From assembly GCA_012800685.1 (NCBI GenBank), contig JAAZIT010000381.1:1-6538 (forward strand): 6,538 nt of DNA, written 5' to 3'. A program made the translations under genes and the position numbers. The DNA is from Clostridiales bacterium. GTDB lineage: Bacteria > Bacillota > Clostridia > Oscillospirales > Ruminococcaceae. Positions 1 through 4,655 of the stretch are shown here, in pieces (the first letter of the stretch is position 1; each line of letters opens with the position of its first letter). Below the pieces are notes generated by a model. It saw only the letters and a program-made list of their open reading frames with translations, was not told where the DNA came from and did no database searches.

Positions 1-1
1 C

Positions 2-349
2 TGTGGTAAGATGGCTGCCGTTTCTGAAGATAAAATGAAAGAAATAATTGCTATAAACGGTTCAAGCCCTGCTTTTATTTATTTGTTTGCTAAAGGTTTT
101 ATTGATTATGCAACAAATGTAGGTATTGATGAAGACGTTTCTAAAACATTGTTTTCACAAAGTCTAATTGGCGCTGCAAAGATGATTACAGATAGTGGTT
201 ATACCATTGATGAACTTATAACAATGGTTTCTTCAAAGGGCGGTACTACTATTGCTGGGTTGGAAAAGCTTAGGGAAGGTAAATTAGAGGACGTTGTTAG
301 TGATTGCTGTGAAGCTTGTACTAATAGAGCTTATGAACTTTCTAAGTAG
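2..349 (+). CDS. proC: Pyrroline-5-carboxylate reductase, C-terminal part (5'-truncated by window)
   Basis: This is the C-terminal half of ProC, the cytoplasmic NAD(P)H-dependent enzyme that reduces 1-pyrroline-5-carboxylate to L-proline, the last step of proline synthesis. The frame is open from base 2 (C-G-K-M-A-A-V...), so the gene begins upstream of the window and the ATG at 11 is only an internal methionine. The visible stretch is the all-helical dimerisation domain. It shows the family motif around NGSSPAFIYLF (normally SGSGPAY/F) and the GGTTIAGLEKLREG block near the end, which helps form the substrate site. About 115 residues are present of the roughly 270 usual for the family. The reductase ends at TAG (347-349). 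It is followed by a 57-base gap with its own promoter signal, so the next gene need not depend on proC transcription. The identification is firm; only the N-terminal Rossmann domain is unseen. Confidence 0.95.
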   Translation, partial: CGKMAAVSEDKMKEIIAINGSSPAFIYLFAKGFIDYATNVGIDEDVSKTLFSQSLIGAAKMITDSGYTIDELITMVSSKGGTTIAGLEKLREGKLEDVVSDCCEACTNRAYELSK

Positions 350-360
350 CATAAATTAAA

Positions 361-389
361 TAGACAAGCATATATATTTACTATATAAT
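361..389 (+). promoter_or_regulatory. Candidate SigA-type promoter for the spoIIM-like gene
   Basis: A -35 box TAGACA (361-366, one mismatch to TTGACA) is followed after exactly 17 bases by a perfect -10 box TATAAT (384-389). Transcription would start near 395-397, only about 11 bases before the ATG at 407 and at the Shine-Dalgarno sequence AAGGGA (395-400). The boxes are good, but the leader would be unusually short. B. subtilis spoIIM is known to be SigE-dependent; I see no properly spaced SigE boxes here. Confidence 0.45.
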
Positions 390-406
390 AATGTAAGGGA
401 TGGTAA

Positions 407-1018
407 ATGTATATGCAAAATATAAAAGGTCACGAATTTAAAAATCATAATTTATTCTTTGTTTTACTCTTGGTTTCTTTAACACTAATCGGTGTACTGC
501 TAGGTACAATTGGTTTTTGTACTCTGCCTGTTGAAAATATTATTGATTTGTCTTTTGTTAAAAACAACTTAATTGATTCGAGAGAAAGCATGAGTTATAT
601 GCAAATTATTTTTAACAGCTTTGTTAGTGGAAGTGTTTTTTTATTAGTACCTTTTTTTCTGGGATTTTGTTCAATTTCTCAGCCACTTCTTTTTCTTATT
701 CCTGTTTTTAAAGGTCTTGGTTTGGGAATAGGACTGGCAAGTATGTATTATAGTATGGGGTTATATGGAATTCCAACTGCTGCTTTAACTATTTTACCAT
801 CAGGAATATTTATGGTATTTACAATGGTAATTGGAATTAGAGAGTCATTTGGTTTGTCAAAAACTTTGGCTAGTGTTATGTTATCTGATAAAACTTTTTT
901 TGGTTTAAAAGAAACAACAAAAGTGTATTGTGTAAAGTACCTTGTTTTGGAAGCTATTGTTGCAATAGGTGCTTTAGCGGATATGATTTGTACATTAATA
1001 TTATTTAAGGTTATATAA
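407..1018 (+). CDS. spoIIM: SpoIIM-family (stage II sporulation protein M) membrane protein
   Basis: This 203-residue integral membrane protein belongs to the SpoIIM/DUF95 family. In B. subtilis, SpoIIM recruits SpoIID and SpoIIP, and the three form the peptidoglycan-degrading complex that drives engulfment of the forespore. Visible features are a hydrophobic segment at about 16-38, a second at about 74-90 leading into GFCSISQP (86-93), then the family-typical FKGLGLGIG (101-109) and further hydrophobic segments at about 120-143 and 176-201. The length is close to that of B. subtilis SpoIIM (about 214). Start: AAGGGA (395-400) lies 6 bases before the ATG at 407; a second in-frame ATG at 413 is further from it. 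The next gene begins 20 bases after the stop, so the two are probably co-transcribed. Family membership is well supported. Whether this is the engulfment SpoIIM or a paralogue is less certain, because its promoter looks vegetative and no spoIID or spoIIP is in view. Confidence 0.8.
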   Translation: MYMQNIKGHEFKNHNLFFVLLLVSLTLIGVLLGTIGFCTLPVENIIDLSFVKNNLIDSRESMSYMQIIFNSFVSGSVFLLVPFFLGFCSISQPLLFLIPVFKGLGLGIGLASMYYSMGLYGIPTAALTILPSGIFMVFTMVIGIRESFGLSKTLASVMLSDKTFFGLKETTKVYCVKYLVLEAIVAIGALADMICTLILFKVI

Positions 1019-1038
1019 TTTTTAGGAGTGTTAAAAAA

Positions 1039-1851
1039 ATGGGATTATTCGGCGGATATGGAAATTCAGGACCTGGTATTCCAAAAAGTGAACAGCAAAA
1101 AAAAGGAATATTTAAATTCTTCGAGATTTTTGGAAGAAAATTTTGGAAGCTTATACAATTAAATCTTATTTATTTACTTTTTTGTATTCCTGTTGTTACT
1201 TTTGGACCTGCCACGGCTTCACTAGTTAAGATTACAAGGAATTACACACAAGAAAGACCTATTTTTTTGTGGTCAGAATTTTGGAAAACATTTAAATCAT
1301 GTTTTAAGCAATCGTTTATTATGGGACTTATCGATGTCATATTTACTGTGGCACTGTTTATTGCTATACCTGCATACAATCAGATGGCTAAGCAAAATAA
1401 TGTGTACTATATTCCATTTGTTATATGCTTAAGCTTCTGCTTTATTTTTATAATGATGCATTTTTATATTTATCTAATGATTGTTTCAACCAATCTCTCG
1501 TTGCCAAAAATTCTTAAGAATTCATTTATACTTGTTGCCATAGGTTTAAAGCAATCTCTTCAAACATTATTTGCTATTTTTCTGGTGGTGTTTGCATTAT
1601 TTTTGTTCCTCCCTTACTCTTCATTTATTATGCCGTTCTTACCTTTCTCATTCATTGCTCTTATAATTTCTTTCAACTGTTTTCCAGTTATAAGAAAACA
1701 CGTCATTCAACCATTCTACGCTCAACAGGGCGAGGAAAGCCCTGAGTTCGATTTTAAAAAGACTGATGATAACACCTTGTTTGAAGACAAAGGTGGCGAT
1801 GAGGCGCCAGTTAAGGCTATTAAGAAGGGTAAAGGAAAGCGAATTTCATAA
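1039..1851 (+). CDS. DUF624 (YesL-like) integral membrane protein
   Basis: A 270-residue membrane protein of the DUF624/YesL family, whose biochemical role is unknown; in Bacillus, YesL-type genes often sit beside carbohydrate-uptake genes. The N-terminus carries the family signature: a short Gly/Pro-rich leader (residues 1-20), then FKFFEIFGRKFWKLIQLNLIY and CIPVVTFGPATASLVKI (about 25-65). Hydrophobic segments follow at about 91-113, 122-149, 173-191 and 195-217. The last 50 residues (about 220-270) are hydrophilic and charged, ending in a lysine/arginine-rich stretch KAIKKGKGKRIS; this tail is likely cytoplasmic and may be lineage-specific. An AGGAG (1024-1028) sits before the ATG at 1039. 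The gene lies 20 bases downstream of the spoIIM-like gene and is followed by a strong terminator, so it closes that operon. No sugar-transport genes are nearby, so a cell-envelope or sporulation-linked role is only an inference from context. Confidence 0.75.
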   Translation: MGLFGGYGNSGPGIPKSEQQKKGIFKFFEIFGRKFWKLIQLNLIYLLFCIPVVTFGPATASLVKITRNYTQERPIFLWSEFWKTFKSCFKQSFIMGLIDVIFTVALFIAIPAYNQMAKQNNVYYIPFVICLSFCFIFIMMHFYIYLMIVSTNLSLPKILKNSFILVAIGLKQSLQTLFAIFLVVFALFLFLPYSSFIMPFLPFSFIALIISFNCFPVIRKHVIQPFYAQQGEESPEFDFKKTDDNTLFEDKGGDEAPVKAIKKGKGKRIS

Positions 1852-1865
1852 TTATCTTATAAATC

Positions 1866-1908
1866 AAACCTGATTAGAATTTTAAGCTCTAATTAGGTTT
1901 ATTTTTTT
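1866..1908 (+). terminator. Rho-independent terminator of the spoIIM-DUF624 operon
   Basis: A 13-base stem AAACCTGATTAGA (1866-1878) pairs with TCTAATTAGGTTT (1888-1900), with one G-U pair and a 9-base loop. It is followed by a run of seven T (1902-1908). It lies 14 bases after the DUF624 stop codon, the classic position and form of an intrinsic terminator. Confidence 0.9.
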
Positions 1909-2035
1909 GTTAAATCACATTTTAAAATCATTAGCATATATTTAATAATAATAGCGCATAGCGAAATAAAAAACTTTTGGTAAGAAATCTATGATTTATT
2001 TGCTAAGTGTAACTATTATAGCGACTTTTGAATAA

Positions 2036-2065
2036 TATAATATTGAAGTTTTATCTTCAATATTA
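2036..2065 (+). promoter_or_regulatory. Inverted repeat (and possible -10 box) just upstream of the Cys-rich gene
   Basis: A perfect 11-base inverted repeat, TAATATTGAAG (2038-2048) and CTTCAATATTA (2055-2065), with a 6-base spacer TTTTAT, ends 2 bases before the Shine-Dalgarno run AAAGGAGG (2068-2075). As RNA it would form a stable 5' stem-loop beside the ribosome binding site; as DNA it could be an operator. A perfect TATAAT (2036-2041) overlaps its left arm but has no convincing -35 box, and if used it would remove the left arm from the transcript. The two readings therefore exclude each other. The rest of the gap (1909-2035) shows no clear promoter and no ORF. Confidence 0.5.
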
Positions 2066-2082
2066 ACAAAGGAGGATCCTCT

Positions 2083-2928
2083 ATGAGCGAATTATTAAAT
2101 AACGGATGCTTTAAAGAAGCAGTTTGTATTGAGGCGATGAGAATTTTTGATTCATGCTCTGATAAAGACTGTTTAGAAGACTTAGAAGTAACATTTTCAA
2201 CAGTTGAAGACAGAGCAAAGGTCGAACGTGCAAATTACATTAAGGCAAAATGTGTTGAGGTTATTAATGCAACATTTACAATTGACGCAATACCTTTTAA
2301 CAAAGGGTTTTTTACTGTTGACATAACTTACACATTCAAAGTGGATATTGAGACTTTTACATCATCATGTTCAGCATCATCACTAGTTTCGGGAATTGCT
2401 ACGTTCTGCAAAAAGGTTATACTATTTGGTAGCGATGGAAGCACAAAAAACTTTTCATCTGATGAAATAGCTGATCAGACACCAACTGGCTGTGGTTGCA
2501 CTTGTGCTTCAACATTGCCTAGAGCATCAGTTAGCGTTGTAGAACCTATAGTTCTAGATGCAAAACTTGTTTGCAAATGCCCACGTCCTAAGCCTTGTCA
2601 TCATGGAAACGATGATAATGATGACTACGGATCGCAAGGTGAAGGTTATGGTGACAATTGCTGTCCGCCATGTCCACCAAAACCATGCTTTACTAAAAAA
2701 GTTCTTATTACGATAGGAATGTTCTCAATCGTACAATTGTCAAGACCAGTTCCTATTCTTATTCCTGCTTATGATTATTGTATTCCTGACAAGGGAAGCT
2801 CAACAAACACAGATAGCCCATGTGAGCTATTTGATAAGATAAAATTCCCAACTAATGAATTTTATCCTAAGAGTTTAGAAAGCCAATATAATGATTGTGA
2901 CTGCAAAGATGAGTGTAACGAAACATAA
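2083..2928 (+). CDS. Cysteine-rich conserved clostridial protein of unknown function
   Basis: This 281-residue protein has no assigned function. It has 22 cysteines (7.8%) and no signal peptide or membrane segment. The N-terminal part (1-130) opens with CFKEAVCIEAMRIFDSCSDKDCLEDL, then beta-rich sequence including PFNKGFFTVDITYTFKVDIETF (71-92) and KKVILFGSDGS (110-120). The middle (137-202) is low-complexity and Cys/Pro-rich, with CGCTC, CKCPRPKPCHH, an acidic NDDNDDYG stretch and CCPPCPPKPC. The C-terminal part (205-262) has KKVLITIGMFSIVQL and IPAYDYCIP, and the end has CDCKDEC. I recall proteins with the same core motifs (DSC.DKDCLEDL, PFN.GF.TVDI, IPAYD.CIP) from other Clostridia, annotated as hypothetical. 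High cysteine content, no export signal and sporulation neighbours would fit a mother-cell-made spore coat or envelope protein, but that is inference; metal binding is an alternative. The ATG at 2083 is preceded by AAAGGAGG (2068-2075), a near-ideal site suggesting high expression. The gene is monocistronic between two terminators. Confidence 0.85.
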   Translation: MSELLNNGCFKEAVCIEAMRIFDSCSDKDCLEDLEVTFSTVEDRAKVERANYIKAKCVEVINATFTIDAIPFNKGFFTVDITYTFKVDIETFTSSCSASSLVSGIATFCKKVILFGSDGSTKNFSSDEIADQTPTGCGCTCASTLPRASVSVVEPIVLDAKLVCKCPRPKPCHHGNDDNDDYGSQGEGYGDNCCPPCPPKPCFTKKVLITIGMFSIVQLSRPVPILIPAYDYCIPDKGSSTNTDSPCELFDKIKFPTNEFYPKSLESQYNDCDCKDECNET

Positions 2929-2947
2929 TTAGTTGTTAGACGAATTA

Positions 2948-2990
2948 ACCCCCATTTGTATAATTACAAATGGGGGTGTGTTTGTTATTA
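2948..2990. terminator. Intrinsic terminator, probably bidirectional, between convergent genes
   Basis: A perfect 13-base stem ACCCCCATTTGTA (2948-2960) and TACAAATGGGGGT (2965-2977) with a 4-base loop TAAT. On the plus strand it is followed by the T-rich tail GTGTTTGTTATTAATT, which suits the Cys-rich gene ending at 2928. It also lies 14 bases past the stop codon of the minus-strand gene at 2992, so it probably serves both sides. Its minus-strand tail (TTAATTCGTC) is less T-rich. Confidence 0.85.
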
Positions 2991-2991
2991 A

Positions 2992-3201
2992 TTAGATATC
3001 ATCGCCCTCAGCATCAGGCATATCAAGTTGTTTTTTAGGAATACGTTTAATTGGATCATAAATGAATTTCTTACAACTATATTCTGCATCCACTAAACCA
3101 GTTTTTTCGCACAATACTTTATTACCTTCTTTAGAACGATTACCAAAAGAACAATATGCGCATGAAGGAGTAATGTCATTACCAAAATATTTCTTCTTCA
3201 T
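2992..3201 (-). CDS. Small four-cysteine (zinc-ribbon-like) conserved protein
   Basis: A 69-residue basic protein of unknown function. Its four cysteines are at positions 14, 17, 31 and 43 (C-x2-C-x13-C-x11-C), in a pattern PSCAYCSFGNRS...VLCEKTGLV...YSCKKFIYDPIKR that suggests one small metal-binding module, probably zinc. The C-terminus is a Lys/Pro stretch (IPKKQLDMP) followed by an acidic tail DAEGDDI. I recall near-identical short proteins starting MKKKYFGNDI.PSCAYC as conserved hypotheticals in Oscillospiraceae and relatives. The conserved spacing and the absence of a signal peptide or membrane segment argue for a cytosolic protein. GGAGG lies 8 bases before the ATG (3210-3214 on the plus strand). 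It is 45 bases downstream of the ylbJ-like gene on the same strand and also has its own promoter signal. The overlapping plus-strand frame at 3062-3250 is a shadow. Confidence 0.8.
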   Translation of the reverse strand: MKKKYFGNDITPSCAYCSFGNRSKEGNKVLCEKTGLVDAEYSCKKFIYDPIKRIPKKQLDMPDAEGDDI

Positions 3202-3233
3202 AACTGTAACCTCCGATTCTTTTCATTTACATA

Positions 3234-3242
3234 ATTATAACA
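3234..3242 (-). promoter_or_regulatory. Extended -10 promoter for the four-cysteine protein gene
   Basis: On the minus strand TGTTATAAT (3242 down to 3234) is a perfect extended -10 element (TGnTATAAT). No good -35 box is visible 16-18 bases upstream (TAGTAA at the 17-base position), as is common for extended -10 promoters. Transcription would start near 3227, giving a leader of about 26 bases that includes the GGAGG site. The element sits just past the stop codon of the ylbJ-like gene, so the small gene can be expressed separately from it. Confidence 0.5.
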
Positions 3243-3246
3243 CAGA

Positions 3247-4314
3247 TTAATCTGAATTACTAGTCTTTTTACGAAAAAATATTATTATAATCATGCAAAT
3301 TAAACAAATTATTGAAAAAACATTTGTGTTTGATGATTTGTCAGTATAATAGTAATTTTCCATGCAATATTCTGCAATAGGCAGGTAAATAATAAAAAGA
3401 TATGATATTATTGAAGCCAACAATGAAATAGGAATTCTTATTAAAACAAATTTTAAAATACTAAATTTGTTCTTGCATATTGCTGTTAGCTGTAATAACA
3501 CGCATATACCGCCAAATCCTACTAAAAATGTTATAACTGGTATTAATTTATAACTGCTAGTTAGCGTAGTTATGTTGGTGATTTCAAGTAGGGAAAACAC
3601 TAATATTTCTGTTTTTTCAGATAATCCTGCAAAAATATGAACGCAATCTAATAATCTTATAGTTTTAGATGAAAAGACTACCATTAGACAAACCATAAGC
3701 ATTGATTTTCCGCTTGATTGAACAGATAAAACTAAATTTTCAGCTGAAAGAGTAACTTTAGTATCCTCATGATTGTATGTGTATTTTGACACCAATCCAC
3801 AGATTATTCCACATATAATATTTGCAATTAAACATGACATATATATAATTAAACCAATTTTTACACTTGAAAAGATAGCTATGCCAACTGTTCCAATTAC
3901 AAATGCAGGACCGCTGTTAAAGCAAAACAACGACATTCTTTCAGCTGTTTTTTTGTCTATGCTATTTTTTTCGACTAATTGGGTTAGAAGCTTAATCCCA
4001 ATTGGGTATCCTGCAATATTTCCAAGTAAAAAAACAAAAAAAAGCGGATAGGGGAGTCTAAAGATAAATCTTGAAATAGGATAGAAAAGAATTGAGATTT
4101 TTTGATAAATTCCAGTTCTTATTATTAAATCGGAAATAACCATTAAACCAAATAATGACGGAATTAAAACACTTATACAACGAATAATAGATTGATGAAC
4201 CGAATGTATTATTTCCTTAGAATTTAAAAGAGTTTCAGCTATGTACCACATAATAATAAGGCAAATAAAATATGAGAATAATTCGCCAAATATTTTCTTT
4301 TTGTTACACTTCAT
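3247..4314 (-). CDS. ylbJ: YlbJ-like sporulation integral membrane protein (nucleoside-recognition/Gate domain)
   Basis: A 355-residue polytopic membrane protein of the YlbJ type. B. subtilis YlbJ (about 408 residues) is made in the mother cell under SigE and is needed for proper spore cortex formation; its substrate is not established. The Gate-domain signatures are clear: VLIPSLFGLMVISDLIIRTG (49-68), LLGNIAGYPIGIKLLTQLVE (96-115), ERMSLFCFNSGPAFVIGTVG (125-144) and a second-half motif FSLLEITNITTLTSSY (240-255). About eight hydrophobic segments are visible, near 12-30, 46-66, 85-108, 133-150, 153-175, 204-216, 256-280 and 288-312, plus a C-terminal one at 332-347. The start ATG (4314) is preceded by AGGAGG 8 bases upstream. 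The gene diverges from yqfC, and a SigE-like promoter lies directly upstream, which supports a mother-cell role. It could be a YlbJ paralogue rather than the strict orthologue; sequence length is on the short side. Confidence 0.8.
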   Translation of the reverse strand: MKCNKKKIFGELFSYFICLIIMWYIAETLLNSKEIIHSVHQSIIRCISVLIPSLFGLMVISDLIIRTGIYQKISILFYPISRFIFRLPYPLFFVFLLGNIAGYPIGIKLLTQLVEKNSIDKKTAERMSLFCFNSGPAFVIGTVGIAIFSSVKIGLIIYMSCLIANIICGIICGLVSKYTYNHEDTKVTLSAENLVLSVQSSGKSMLMVCLMVVFSSKTIRLLDCVHIFAGLSEKTEILVFSLLEITNITTLTSSYKLIPVITFLVGFGGICVLLQLTAICKNKFSILKFVLIRIPISLLASIISYLFIIYLPIAEYCMENYYYTDKSSNTNVFSIICLICMIIIIFFRKKTSNSD

Positions 4315-4333
4315 TAGAATGTCCTCCTAATTA

Positions 4334-4360
4334 AGTATATGCGCTTGAGTTTGGCAATAT
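4334..4360 (-). promoter_or_regulatory. SigE-like promoter driving the ylbJ-like gene
   Basis: On the minus strand a -35 ATATT (4360 to 4356) and a -10 CATATACT (4341 to 4334) are separated by 14 bases. This matches the SigE pattern (KMATATT, 13-15 bases, CATAnAnT), with the -10 fully consistent. The start point would be near 4327, right at the AGGAGG (4328-4323), so the leader would be only about 13 bases. Confidence 0.5.
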
Positions 4361-4363
4361 AAT
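4335..4363 (+). promoter_or_regulatory. SigE-like promoter driving yqfC-yqfD
   Basis: On the plus strand GTATATG (4335-4341; ATATG against ATATT) is followed after 14 bases by AATATAAT (4356-4363; one mismatch to CATAnAnT). Transcription would start near 4370, about 22 bases before the yqfC ATG. In B. subtilis yqfCD is SigE-controlled. A SigA -10 TATAAT is also readable at 4358-4363 but lacks a -35 box or an extended TG. This promoter interlocks with the opposite ylbJ promoter. Confidence 0.45.
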
Positions 4364-4391
4364 TATAAAAAGACAAATATGGAGGTAAAAC

Positions 4392-4655
4392 ATGATATCT
4401 GATTTTTTTGAGAAGCTAAAGCGAAATTTTGCATTGAACTCAAGTGTTACTATTTTAAATAATAAACAGGTTTTAATAGAAAATTGTAAAAATATAGTTG
4501 AGTGCAATGACATATTAGTAAGAATAATTTCATCAAATTATGAAATTGAAGTATGGGGAGTAAACTTAAAAATTTCTAATTATTCTTCAAAAACAATTGC
4601 TGTGAATGGCGAGATACAGTCAGTTAATGTGGTTAAAAGGGGGAAGAACAATTGA
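4392..4655 (+). CDS. yqfC: Sporulation protein YqfC (YabP/YqfC family)
   Basis: An 87-residue protein of the YabP/YqfC family, found in endospore formers and expressed in the mother cell; the molecular function is not known. The sequence is a compact beta-rich fold with the family features: SSVTILNNKQVLIENCKNIVEC (17-38, matching the usual 'I.g...v.IEnhk.I..y' region), then ILVRI (41-45) and YEIEVWGVNLKIS (50-62), ending in a GEIQSV strand. GGAGG (4381-4385) sits 6 bases before the ATG at 4392. Its last codon and stop overlap the start of yqfD (TTGA, 4652-4655), so the two are translated as a coupled pair. Position directly ahead of yqfD and phoH matches the conserved Firmicutes order and confirms the assignment. 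Confidence 0.92.
   Translation: MISDFFEKLKRNFALNSSVTILNNKQVLIENCKNIVECNDILVRIISSNYEIEVWGVNLKISNYSSKTIAVNGEIQSVNVVKRGKNN

Noticed and set aside
1726..1744. GC-rich inverted repeat CAGGGC / GCCCTG
   Set aside because: It is inside the DUF624 coding sequence, encodes an ordinary hydrophilic linker and has no T tract; six base pairs in 1.5 kb of searched gene sequence is within chance.
1935..1942. CATATATT as a SigE -10 box for the Cys-rich gene
   Set aside because: The -10 fits, but no ATATT-like -35 lies 13-15 bases upstream and the start would be about 130 bases before the gene; support is too thin.
3062..3250. Plus-strand frame of 62 codons
   Set aside because: It lies antisense to the four-cysteine gene, has no ribosome binding site and no recognisable protein features; it is a shadow frame.
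3773..4051. Plus-strand frame of 92 codons
   Set aside because: Antisense within the ylbJ-like gene, which has clear Gate-domain motifs; no ribosome binding site.
4331..4513. Minus-strand frame of 60 codons
   Set aside because: Antisense to the start of yqfC and across the divergent promoters; no ribosome binding site or family resemblance.
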